This document shows, piece by piece, positions 49,806 to 57,604 of a stretch of DNA of 59,036 nt. The notes beneath the pieces are model-generated. The model was not told where the DNA came from, ran no database searches, and was given only the letters and a program-made list of their open reading frames with translations. This DNA is from Candidatus Pacearchaeota archaeon. Its GTDB lineage: Archaea; Nanobdellota; Nanobdellia; Pacearchaeales; GW2011-AR1. The stretch lies in NCBI GenBank assembly GCA_018304025.1, contig JAGVXA010000003.1, forward strand, positions 1 to 59,036. The letters run 5' to 3'. The position numbers were made by a program, and so were the translations under genes. Numbering within the stretch: the first letter of the stretch is position 1; each line of letters begins with the position of its first letter.

Positions 49806-50525
49806 ATGAAAAAAGAAGCGGTAAGCCATATTGAAATGATTTTGGCTTTTGTTTTATTTGCAAGCGCGGTTGGATTCGGGCTGTATTTCCTGAATCCGGT
49901 TAATTCGGAAAGACTGACTGAAACGACGATGGATTATATTTACAGAGAAATTTCCAAGGAAGTTAGCGTTGGGGTGGAGAGTTTTTCTGTAAAGATAGAG
50001 GAAGATCATTCTGGACAAACTATTCTAATTGATGTTGGGAGCATTGGAGATAGAAATGTGAGAGTTGAAGATATGAATGGTAGGGAAATTGATTCTTTGA
50101 TTTTTGATGCTATTCCTCCTAAAAGAATAATGATTAAGGGTAAAACGGGAGGAGATTATTTTGTTTTAGTAAAGTTAAGCGAGGATTTGCCTGTAAGAGC
50201 TTCTCCGATTGAACCGAAAGAAACAGGAGATTATGTTGTGGCTTCTTCGAATTATGAGGAGGTTTTTTCTGAGAATAAAATAAATGATTTAAGAGATTCT
50301 TATAATTCAGATTATCCTGCATTGAAACAAAAATTTAATATACCTGACAGAACAGATTTTGACTTTAAACTTGTCTTTCCTGAAACCTCTCCTCCAAAAG
50401 AAGATATAACGACGGAAGGAAAAATTCCTGAGAGCTTGGAAGTATTTTCTACTGTTCGGAGAGTAGAAGTTTTAACATCGGAAGGAGAAACAGTTTTCGC
50501 GGAGCTTACAATCAGACTATGGTAA
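49806..50525 (+). CDS. Pseudopilin-like exported protein 4
   Basis: Begins with KKEAVSHIEMILAFVLFASA, a pilin-like hydrophobic segment with Glu placed as in pilin +5 (after Ala), then a beta-rich domain of about 200 residues (VESFSVKIEEDHSGQTILID, FVLVKLSEDLPVRASPIEPK). The start overlaps no gene and the 3' end overlaps the next gene by 7 nt. Likely a minor pilin or prepilin-like structural component; its family is not named. Confidence 0.75.
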   Translation: MKKEAVSHIEMILAFVLFASAVGFGLYFLNPVNSERLTETTMDYIYREISKEVSVGVESFSVKIEEDHSGQTILIDVGSIGDRNVRVEDMNGREIDSLIFDAIPPKRIMIKGKTGGDYFVLVKLSEDLPVRASPIEPKETGDYVVASSNYEEVFSENKINDLRDSYNSDYPALKQKFNIPDRTDFDFKLVFPETSPPKEDITTEGKIPESLEVFSTVRRVEVLTSEGETVFAELTIRLW

Positions 50526-51058
50526 ATAAAAGAGAAAAACAAAAGTTTATTTCCGTCTTCCCGATAGTAGACGGGAAAAGAGGATTTTTGAGAATTGTAG
50601 AAGCGAGTATTGCAATTCTGGTTATTCTGGCGGCTGTGTTGTTGCTCTTGTCTCGCGGAGAAGAAAAAGTTGAAACTGATTTTAATGCCTTGCTTACGCC
50701 GATTTTAGAGGAGATGGCTCAAGATACTTCTTTGAGAGAGGATATATTGGAATATAAATTAGGGGAGCAGATAAGTAACAATGAAAAGGTAAATAATGAG
50801 AATATAATTGGGGATTTAAATGATTTTGTTGGAGACAGAATTACAAATCCTTCGCTGGATTATTATGTCGTGATTTGTGATTTGGAAGGAATTTGCCCGA
50901 TTGATTATCCGGTGGATATAAGAGGAAATTTGTATGCGAATGAAAGAGTAATAAGCACAACTCTCGAAGAAGAAATTAAAATTTCTCCTATTACTGGAGA
51001 GGACATTAGTTTTTTTCCTAAAAAAGTCAAGATATTCCTGTGGGAAAAAGAATCTTGA
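50519..51058 (+). CDS. Pseudopilin-like exported protein 5
   Basis: KRGFLRIVEASIAILVILAA is a class III type signal with Gly before the hydrophobic segment and Glu near +6. An unusual N-terminal run of about 20 residues precedes it, encoded over an imperfect hairpin (arms near TTCCGTC/GACGGGAA). The remainder is a small alpha/beta head (LTPILEEMAQDTSLREDILE, YYVVICDLEGICPIDYPVDI). It overlaps the previous gene by 7 nt. Confidence 0.75.
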   Translation: MVNKREKQKFISVFPIVDGKRGFLRIVEASIAILVILAAVLLLLSRGEEKVETDFNALLTPILEEMAQDTSLREDILEYKLGEQISNNEKVNNENIIGDLNDFVGDRITNPSLDYYVVICDLEGICPIDYPVDIRGNLYANERVISTTLEEEIKISPITGEDISFFPKKVKIFLWEKES

Positions 51059-51069
51059 TTAATGTAAGT

Positions 51070-51077
51070 TTTATAAA
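51070..51077 (+). promoter_or_regulatory. TATA-like box of the 937-aa surface protein
   Basis: TTTATAAA; its first base is 29 nt before the ATG at 51099, not the ATG at 51093. Confidence 0.55.
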
Positions 51078-51098
51078 GTTGCGGAATTTAATATGGAA

Positions 51099-53912
51099 AT
51101 GAAAGAGGATGCGAGTACACAACCTGCGTTTTCCATTTTAAACATGGAAACTAAAATGAAAAAAAGAGCGTGTTTTTTGATTGTTGTTTTAGTGCTAGCG
51201 GGATTAGTTTTGGCAGAGGATTTTACGTTTTACGACGAGGGTTCTTATATTGAAAAAAGCTACAGCGGGGGACAATTTGTCAAGGGCGCTTTGAACATGA
51301 GTTTTGACGGGCAAGAAAACGCAAGATTTGAAAGTAATTTTGAAGGAGGGGTTGAATTGTTCACTCTTTTGACTAAGATGAATTATACCCAGAATGTTGA
51401 TTTTACCTGCGAGCCTGCGAATTGCAAAGAGAGATATGCCTCGAGCGGAGAGGAAATAGGAGACCTAAAAACTCAAAGCTTTTTTCTTGACGGGGAAAAG
51501 ATTTTTGGGTTTGTGGTTGGGGGCGGAACAATGGGCGGAGAATTAGAAGAAAATGGAATTACTTCATTTCAAATAAATATCACAAGCGACAGCAGTGAAA
51601 CGAGCTGCAGCAACCAAATTTCTGTGGATTTATTTAATGACGGAGTAATTGATTTTTATAACACAAAATACGAAAACCAAGACTGCGGTTCAAAGGTGTA
51701 CGGGGGAAGCAGCGGCTGCTATGATGACGGCAATGCTGAGAATTTAGATATAGAAAAAGGCGAACATTACTGCATAAAATTAAAATTGCCTGCGGCACCA
51801 GCTTACAAGCTGGGGGCTAGAATTAAGGCTGGGTGGGATGATCCTGAAGTAGCAATGAAACTTTACGACACTTCTGGCGGAGATAAAAGTTACAAGAAAG
51901 GGTGTTATGTTGTTTTGCCTGCTGCAGGCTCTACTGCTGATGCTGACTGCATTGTTAATTATTCTTCGACAGAAGAATTTGACGCATTTGTATGCATCTG
52001 GGACAAAGGGTACAGGAGTGATAAAACACAACATAAAATTCGAGAGGATGATTCTGGCAGCAAACACTGCGGGGGAGTTGGAATGCCTTCTGAAGAAGAA
52101 ATAGAGATTAACACTGATTTTAACATTTACGCTCTTCCTTTAAAATATGCTGCTGTCGGGACGATTAAATTTGATGAAAGCTTGAACGAAAATTTATATG
52201 ACGATATAGAGGGATATATTGACGAGGTTTATGGGAAAGATTGCGAGGAAGAATGCGTTGTTCCTTTTAAGATTGGAGGTTTAAGCGGACAACAAATAAT
52301 TTTAGATGATGCAAAGATAACGTATGAAATTGACAGAGTTCGAACTAGCAGAAATATTTACGACGTAGAAACAGAACCTTTCACAATTTCTACTGAAAAT
52401 GTTCTTGAATTGGACATAGAAAAAATGAAATTTGAGGTTCCGAACAAAGACAAAGAAGGAGAGACGTTCACGCTGAGTTTTGACGGCGAGGAATTAATCG
52501 ATGACAAGATAAGCATTACGAAGGGATTTGATTTTACAATCGGACCGAGATTTGCTTTGATAGGGCAGAACACGCAGTTTATCGCTTATCCTTCGACGAG
52601 CATGAATATCAGCGGTTCTGTCTGGAAGTTTACAGACAGCGTTAGTTTGATGTCTGCTAACGAAAAGTCGTCGTACACTTATGTCGAAGAAGGAGAACAA
52701 GAGGTTGAAGTTACACTGACTAGTTCGGACGGAAGAACTGCCACAAAAACATTTGTGATTGTTGTAGGAGAACCTCAACTTTCTGCAAGCCTAACAATTA
52801 ACAAATACAAACAGAGAGTGAAGGATATTGAAGGAGATATTGTTGGATTTGACGAATGGATAAAATCTAAAGTAAGTTCTTTGATAAATTTAGAACAAAC
52901 TAAAAATTCGCTGATTGTGATAGAAAATGACTTCAAAAAATTAAAATCGACTGACGCTGACGAGAAATATGTGGAAATTATTAATCGCCTTGTTGCGCTG
53001 GAATTACCCAAATCTATTGACGTTGTGCAGCGCGGAACTCTTCCGGGGGAAATTGGATTTGGAAATATTAATGTGGACCATCTTGCTACAATTTCAAGAA
53101 GAACAGACATAAGCGATATAAGAGAAGAAATTCCTTCTGGAATTGTTTCTTGGTCTGAGTCAAATTATAATTTTGAAATAAGCTTTGAGAATATTGCTGC
53201 TCTGGAAGATTTTGGCATATCTCCCCTGCTGAACGCCTACAAGATTTCTTTAACTCCGAAAGCTGAAGCTGGGAGCGACGAGGCGTATTTGATTATAGAT
53301 CAGTCATTCAGCAGTTTGGAATTCAAGCAGACTTATGGTCAAGAAAAAATTGGTGCTGGAGAAGGAGCTTATATTGCTTTAGGAAGGGACAGAACTCCAA
53401 AAACATTTGAATTCCTGATTGCCGGCGCGACAGCTCCGCAGATACCTGCTTTGGGTGTTTATATTTCTCCGAAAATAGATGACTTAAATGTTGTTAAGAA
53501 GCCGGGAGAAATAGAGATTGCAGGATTTCCGTGGAAGATTTTTGTTATCGCCATGACTATTCTGATTATAATTATCTTTGCAGTTTATATTGCCCTGCAA
53601 GAATGGTATAAAAAATACTATGAAAGAAACTTATTCAAAAACCCCGACAATCTTTACAACATTATCAACTTTATTTATAATTCAAGAGTTTCTGGATTGA
53701 AAGACAGAGAGATTAAGAACAAACTTTTAGAGAAAAACTGGAGCAGGGAAAGAGTAGTCTACGCATTTAGAAAAATTGACGGCAAGAGAACTGGAATGTG
53801 GGAAATACCTATCTTCAAGGGATTTGAAAACAGAAAGGTTAAAATGGAAATCCAGAACAAACACCCTAATAGCGCAATAGACGCAAGATTTATTAAAAGG
53901 CCTAATCTTTAA
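51099..53912 (+). CDS. Large anchored surface protein with PKD-like domain at the end of the pilus cluster
   Basis: The 29-nt promoter rule picks the ATG at 51099. The signal peptide (KKRACFLIVVLVLAGLVLA) comes about 20 codons later, after an N-terminal stretch produced by the box-hairpin element; an ATG at 51156 directly at the signal peptide is an alternative start. The ectodomain of about 780 residues is beta-rich with paired Cys and includes a PKD-like unit (YPSTSMNISGSVWKFTDSVS, YTYVEEGEQEVEVTLTSSDG). One transmembrane helix (FVIAMTILIIIIFAVYIAL) precedes a cytosolic helical domain (INFIYNSRVSGLKDREIKNK, LEKNWSRERVVYAFRKI) that looks winged-helix-like. It might sense contact; that is inference. 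Confidence 0.75.
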   Translation: MKEDASTQPAFSILNMETKMKKRACFLIVVLVLAGLVLAEDFTFYDEGSYIEKSYSGGQFVKGALNMSFDGQENARFESNFEGGVELFTLLTKMNYTQNVDFTCEPANCKERYASSGEEIGDLKTQSFFLDGEKIFGFVVGGGTMGGELEENGITSFQINITSDSSETSCSNQISVDLFNDGVIDFYNTKYENQDCGSKVYGGSSGCYDDGNAENLDIEKGEHYCIKLKLPAAPAYKLGARIKAGWDDPEVAMKLYDTSGGDKSYKKGCYVVLPAAGSTADADCIVNYSSTEEFDAFVCIWDKGYRSDKTQHKIREDDSGSKHCGGVGMPSEEEIEINTDFNIYALPLKYAAVGTIKFDESLNENLYDDIEGYIDEVYGKDCEEECVVPFKIGGLSGQQIILDDAKITYEIDRVRTSRNIYDVETEPFTISTENVLELDIEKMKFEVPNKDKEGETFTLSFDGEELIDDKISITKGFDFTIGPRFALIGQNTQFIAYPSTSMNISGSVWKFTDSVSLMSANEKSSYTYVEEGEQEVEVTLTSSDGRTATKTFVIVVGEPQLSASLTINKYKQRVKDIEGDIVGFDEWIKSKVSSLINLEQTKNSLIVIENDFKKLKSTDADEKYVEIINRLVALELPKSIDVVQRGTLPGEIGFGNINVDHLATISRRTDISDIREEIPSGIVSWSESNYNFEISFENIAALEDFGISPLLNAYKISLTPKAEAGSDEAYLIIDQSFSSLEFKQTYGQEKIGAGEGAYIALGRDRTPKTFEFLIAGATAPQIPALGVYISPKIDDLNVVKKPGEIEIAGFPWKIFVIAMTILIIIIFAVYIALQEWYKKYYERNLFKNPDNLYNIINFIYNSRVSGLKDREIKNKLLEKNWSRERVVYAFRKIDGKRTGMWEIPIFKGFENRKVKMEIQNKHPNSAIDARFIKRPNL
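51106..51150 (+). repeat. Box-hairpin element, copy 2
   Basis: AGG, then the identical 16-nt box GAGTACACAACCTGCG (51113-51128), one base, and the hairpin TTTCCAT/ATGGAAA with loop TTTAAAC (51130-51150). Relative to copy 1, G-C in the stem is replaced by A-T on both arms, a compensated change. The reading frame differs from that at copy 1. Confidence 0.65.
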
Positions 53913-53918
53913 ATTAAC

Positions 53919-54557
53919 ATGTTTCAGATAATCAAGAAATTTACCTCTAAAATTTGGAAAAGTATTTTCAGAAAGAGGGATAATTTAAAGATTGGTTTTT
54001 ACGGGCCGCCGAATGCCGGGAAGACTTCTTTGGCGAATAAAATCTGCAAGGATTGGACAGGAGAAGACATCGGGCAAGTGAGCGCGATTCCGCACGAGAC
54101 GAGAAATGTTCAGATAAAAGAACAAGTTAAAATTGAACATAATGGAAAAGAATTAACTTTCAAAATAATAGACACGCCGGGAATAGCGACGAAGATTGAC
54201 TATGAGAATTTTTTGAAATTTGGCATGAAAAGGGGCTCGGCTAAAAAGCGGGCAAAGCAGGCAACGCAGGGAATTATTGAAGCGATTCAATGGCTTGATG
54301 ATATGGACGCTGTTATTGTTGTTTTAGACGCGACGCAAAATCCATATTCGCAGGTTAATATCACGATTATAGGAAATTTAGTCGCGAGAAAAATTCCTGT
54401 TCTGATTGCGGCGAACAAAACAGATTTAAAGCATGCTGACATAAAGAAAGTAGAATCGGCTTTTCCAGAGTACAGCGTTGTGGGGATTTCAGCTAAAGAA
54501 GGACACAACATGGAAGAGTTTTACGAGTCTTTGTTTACGCTGGCGAAAAAAATTTAA
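53919..54557 (+). CDS. Era/Der-like small GTPase (archaeal, near DUF2073)
   Basis: G1 GPPNAGKTSLANKI, G2 region PHETRNVQIKEQ, G3 DTPGIATKID, G4 NKTDLKHADI and G5-like GISAKEGHNM are visible over 212 aa. In many archaea this GTPase is followed by DUF2073 and a Zn-ribbon protein (reported as Oap genes in haloarchaea); here the first two are adjacent. A role in ribosome assembly or the replication region has been suggested for such genes; nothing here decides. Confidence 0.88.
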   Translation: MFQIIKKFTSKIWKSIFRKRDNLKIGFYGPPNAGKTSLANKICKDWTGEDIGQVSAIPHETRNVQIKEQVKIEHNGKELTFKIIDTPGIATKIDYENFLKFGMKRGSAKKRAKQATQGIIEAIQWLDDMDAVIVVLDATQNPYSQVNITIIGNLVARKIPVLIAANKTDLKHADIKKVESAFPEYSVVGISAKEGHNMEEFYESLFTLAKKI

Positions 54558-54558
54558 A

Positions 54559-54951
54559 ATGATAAAGAAGAAAAAACTAAAGGGGCTGAGTTTGCATGTT
54601 ATTCCTTTTGCAGAAGTAGAGACTCTGGGAATTTCCGAGAGAGTTAAGAAATTATTGAATTTGGTTTTGGGGAATAAAATTGTTATCTTGCACGGGCGCC
54701 TTCGGGCTGAAGAAGAAGCGAGGCTGATTGAAGATACAATGGCGATGGTTGATCACATAAAAAATTTTAAAGGAATTGAGCTGGCAGTTATAGAACCGGA
54801 TTTGAGAGACAGAGGAGTTTTTGTAAAGATGAAGTATGGGCTTTCTAAGAAATTGGTTGGAGATAATAGTGCGTTGACTGTGATAGGGCCTGCTGCGGTT
54901 ATTAAAGACATTAAGAAAGATCCGAAGAAATTGGAATTGTGGCTTAGTTAG
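54559..54951 (+). CDS. DUF2073 family archaeal protein
   Basis: The ATG at 54559 lies one base after the GTPase stop; the longer track ORF extends into the GTPase without support. Core: LSLHVIPFAEVETLGISERV, LGNKIVILHGRLRAEEEARL, IEDTMAMVDHI and LTVIGPAAVIKDIKKDPKKL. 130 aa. An archaeal family of unknown biochemistry that is often coupled to the neighbouring GTPase. Confidence 0.88.
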   Translation: MIKKKKLKGLSLHVIPFAEVETLGISERVKKLLNLVLGNKIVILHGRLRAEEEARLIEDTMAMVDHIKNFKGIELAVIEPDLRDRGVFVKMKYGLSKKLVGDNSALTVIGPAAVIKDIKKDPKKLELWLS

Positions 54952-54982
54952 TTCTTTAGTATAACAATTATTTTAGAAAAAT

Positions 54983-55060
54983 TTTTGCGAATTCGCTTCG
55001 GCGTTGGTAATCCAACGACGTATGGGGATGTATTCAGCACCTACGGCGATTAAGGGAATA
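54983..55060. repeat. 78-bp repeat 3' of a variable gene, copy A
   Basis: The same 78 bp occur at 57527-57604 with one mismatch (A at 55043, T at 57587). The repeat covers the stop codon and last bases of the variable gene and its downstream flank. It contains the hairpin CGTTGG-TAAT-CCAACG (55002-55017) and the palindrome GCGAATTCGC. Position and content resemble the IMH/hairpin region of diversity-generating retroelement targets. Confidence 0.75.
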
Positions 55061-55136
55061 TCCCGAACGCATCGCCATTGCCGCTGCCGAAGACGTTGCT
55101 GCCGCAGAAGTCAAGTCCGCTGCCGGCGCCCTCGTA
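55050..55136 (-). other. Candidate variable region (VR) A
   Basis: The last 28 codons plus stop. Compared with VR B, most differing codons have the form NNC or NNT and differ in the first two positions, as expected for adenine-targeted mutagenesis from an AAY-rich template. The GC content exceeds that of the surrounding gene. Confidence 0.7.
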
Positions 55137-55751
55137 GAGCGCCGCCACTCTTTGCTCTTCGCCTTCGTTTCCAATACCATAAACAGATGGTTTCTTTAAT
55201 CTGAATTTTGTTGATGCTTCTCCTAATTTTTCAGCGCCTTCGACTCCGCAATTTGCGACGATAACTCCATCTTTTGCGAAAGATTCTGGGGAGTGTTCTC
55301 CCAGCCTATAAGTTTCTTTTGGCGCGAATCTTACTAATTTGTCTTTGCTGAATCTTATTCCGTTAATTTCTTTTCCGCCTTTTAGTTTCTTTTCCAAATC
55401 TTCTGAGTTTAGTGGCTGGCTTCTTCCTACTGCTTTCAAATCTTGGATAACATAAACTCCTTTTCCTGTCCAAAGATTTCTGTTGAAAACCCAAAGCAAT
55501 CTGTTTTTCATTATTTCTCTGACGTTTTGGAATTCTAGCTCGTTTTGGGCTTCTGAACAATATGCTGAATGAATTAGCGATGCTGTGTAATCTCCTGTTG
55601 GAACTTTTTGGTTTTGCGAGAGAATTTTATTGCCTATGTTTCTGTAATTATCTGGGCCTGCTGAAGGGAAAGCAAAAGATATTTCAGTGGATTCGTGGGG
55701 AACCCTTATTTTTGTTGCTGTTTCGATTCTTGGCAAGTTTTTATCAGCCAT
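55050..55751 (-). CDS. Candidate DGR target protein A (variable C-terminus)
   Basis: A 233-aa protein with a paralog at 57594. Most of it is strongly conserved between the copies (TGDYTASLIHSAYCSEAQNE, LWTGKGVYVIQDLKAVGRS, FSKDKLVRFAPKETY, ANCGVEGAEKLGEAS, GEEQRVAAL), while the last 28 residues differ at most positions except Gly, Phe and Ala. The end AFG(I/V)FP and the layout fit C-type-lectin-like DGR targets. The GC-rich last 90 bp are the variable region. A TTTATATA box lies 29 nt upstream. It sits between DUF2073 and the Zn-ribbon gene, normally neighbours. Export is not evident. Confidence 0.72.
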   Translation of the reverse strand: MADKNLPRIETATKIRVPHESTEISFAFPSAGPDNYRNIGNKILSQNQKVPTGDYTASLIHSAYCSEAQNELEFQNVREIMKNRLLWVFNRNLWTGKGVYVIQDLKAVGRSQPLNSEDLEKKLKGGKEINGIRFSKDKLVRFAPKETYRLGEHSPESFAKDGVIVANCGVEGAEKLGEASTKFRLKKPSVYGIGNEGEEQRVAALYEGAGSGLDFCGSNVFGSGNGDAFGIFP

Positions 55752-55846
55752 AATTTTTTTAGAAATGGTCTGTATATAAAGTTTTGTTTTGTTGTACTAA
55801 TTTAAGAGATATAAATATTTATTAATTGCTAATTGCTTTGTTTGAC

Positions 55847-56233
55847 ATGCCATATAAGTGTATTCACTGCTCGAAGATGTATTCTGACGGGTCGCAGGAA
55901 ATTCTGAGCGGATGCGGGGAGTGCGGGAAGAAGTTTTTCTTTTACATCCGAAAAGACCAGCTTGACAAGATAAAGATTAATGCTGAGGAAAATGTTGATT
56001 TGAGTTCTGAAGAAAAAATTCAGGTTGAGCAGGATGTAAGAGAAATTGCGGGAATAGCTGACGAGGAAATGCCTGTATTTCTTGATTTTGAAAGCGTTAA
56101 AGTGATTCAATCTGGGAAGTATTTATTGGATTTGGGAAAGTTGTTTGCGCAGAACAAGCCGAAAGTTTACAAGCTTGAAGACGGGAAATATATTGTTGAT
56201 TTGAGCGCTATCCGGAAGGAAGGGCAAGTTTAA
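55847..56233 (+). CDS. Zn-ribbon protein of the GTPase/DUF2073 group
   Basis: The ATG at 55847 is chosen since a TTTATTAA box lies 29 nt upstream. The zinc ribbon CIHCSKMYSDGSQEILSGCGEC begins at residue 5. After an acidic linker the C-terminal part is MPVFLDFESVKVIQSGKYLL and LEDGKYIVDLSAI, a layout typical of the archaeal Zn-ribbon family (DUF2072-like) that follows DUF2073. Here the DGR candidate gene separates it from DUF2073. Confidence 0.82.
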   Translation: MPYKCIHCSKMYSDGSQEILSGCGECGKKFFFYIRKDQLDKIKINAEENVDLSSEEKIQVEQDVREIAGIADEEMPVFLDFESVKVIQSGKYLLDLGKLFAQNKPKVYKLEDGKYIVDLSAIRKEGQV

Positions 56234-56236
56234 AAG
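56229..56236 (+). promoter_or_regulatory. TATA-like box of the CCA-adding enzyme
   Basis: TTTAAAAG overlapping the stop codon of the Zn-ribbon gene, 29 nt before the ATG at 56258. Confidence 0.55.
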
Positions 56237-56257
56237 TTCTTTTTGCTTTGTAAATTA

Positions 56258-57511
56258 ATGAATTTGAAGAAATTATTAAGAGAGATGGATTTTTCTGTCA
56301 GTGCTGAAGAGATGAATTATTTGAAAAGCGAGACTGAAAAAATAGTTGGGTTGTTGAAAAAAGAATCTGGCAGAAATGCTGAAGTTTTTGTAGGGGGAAG
56401 TTTTGCCAAGGGAACTTTGACTAAGTCGGAGAATTACGACGTTGATATTTTTGTGAGGTTTTCTAAAAATAAAGATTTGTCGTCGGAGCTGGAGAAGATT
56501 ATTAGAAAAGTTGCTAAGGCGATGAGATTGAATTATGAGAGATTGCATGGGAGCAGGGATTATTTTAGGGTTATGCCTTCTAAGAAATTGACGTTTGAAA
56601 TTATTCCTGTTTTGAAAATACGAAAAGTTAAGGAAGCTGGGAATGTTACTGATTTGAGTTATTTCCATGTTAACTATATTCGGAAGAAACTGGCTGTTGG
56701 ACGGCGCGAGGATGTTGGGCTGGCAAAGCAATTTTGCAAGGCGCTGGGAGTTTATGGAGCTGAATCTTATATCAATGGTTTTTCTGGATATGCTCTTGAA
56801 TGCTTGATTGTTTATTATGGAAGTTTTGAGAAAATGGTTGGGGCGATGACTAAGATAAAAGAGAAAGAAATAATCGATATTGAAAGATTTTATCGGCAGA
56901 AATCAGATGTTTTGGTTGAGCTGAATGAAAGCAAGACATCTGGACCGATTGTTTTGATTGACCCGACGTGGAAGGAGAGAAATGTTTTGGCTGCTTTGAA
57001 TTGGGATTCTTTTAAGAAATTTCAGGAAGGTGCTAGAAAAGTAATTAAGAAACCAACACGAGAAATGTTTTTAGTCAAGAAGATTGATGTTTCTTCTTTA
57101 GAAAAATTTGCCGGGAAAAAAGGCGCGGAGTTTGTTCATGTTCGACTTGAGACAGACAGGCAGGAAGGAGATATTGCGGGGACGAAACTAAAGAAATTTG
57201 CTGGTTTTCTTTCTCGTGAATTAGAGAAATATTTTATTATTATGGCTAACGAATTTTCGTATTCTGGCGGGAAGATCGCTGATGTTTATTTTGTTGTTAA
57301 AACGCGGGGAGAGATTATTCGCAACGGGCCGCCTGTTAAATTAATTCGCGAAGTGCGGGAGTTTAAAAAAAGAAATCGCAGGACGTTTGTTCGAAGCGGG
57401 AAGATTTTTGCGAGGGTTAAGGTTGGGTTTGGTGGGGCTGAATTGGTGGAGAAATTGGGGAGGAGTAATGGGGTGGAGATGGGGATTGTAAAAGTTTTAT
57501 TGGCAGACTAA
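56258..57511 (+). CDS. cca: CCA-adding enzyme (class I tRNA nucleotidyltransferase)
   Basis: Adds or repairs the 3' CCA of tRNAs. Nucleotidyltransferase motif GGSFAKGTLTKSENYDVDIF gives the catalytic acids, followed by LTFEIIPVLKI with the third acidic position. The archaeal features FVNYI-like FHVNYIRKKL, GFSGYALECLIVYYGSFEKM and LIDPTWKERNVLAALNW are present. The ATG at 56258 is chosen by the 29-nt rule over 56243. 417 aa, normal for archaea. Confidence 0.94.
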   Translation: MNLKKLLREMDFSVSAEEMNYLKSETEKIVGLLKKESGRNAEVFVGGSFAKGTLTKSENYDVDIFVRFSKNKDLSSELEKIIRKVAKAMRLNYERLHGSRDYFRVMPSKKLTFEIIPVLKIRKVKEAGNVTDLSYFHVNYIRKKLAVGRREDVGLAKQFCKALGVYGAESYINGFSGYALECLIVYYGSFEKMVGAMTKIKEKEIIDIERFYRQKSDVLVELNESKTSGPIVLIDPTWKERNVLAALNWDSFKKFQEGARKVIKKPTREMFLVKKIDVSSLEKFAGKKGAEFVHVRLETDRQEGDIAGTKLKKFAGFLSRELEKYFIIMANEFSYSGGKIADVYFVVKTRGEIIRNGPPVKLIREVREFKKRNRRTFVRSGKIFARVKVGFGGAELVEKLGRSNGVEMGIVKVLLAD

Positions 57512-57526
57512 ATTATTCTAAACAAA

Positions 57527-57604
57527 TTTTGCGAATTCGCTTCGGCGTTGGTAATCCAACGACGTATGGGGATGTATTCAGCACCTTCGGCGATTAAGGG
57601 AATA
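57527..57604. repeat. 78-bp repeat 3' of a variable gene, copy B
   Basis: Matches copy A at 77 of 78 positions, with the same placement relative to the stop codon of the paralogous gene and the same hairpin (57546-57561). Confidence 0.75.

Noticed and set aside
50549-50579. Third possible copy of the box-hairpin element in pseudopilin 5
   Set aside because: An imperfect hairpin is present before the hydrophobic segment, but the 16-nt box is absent and spacing differs, so it is not counted as a copy.
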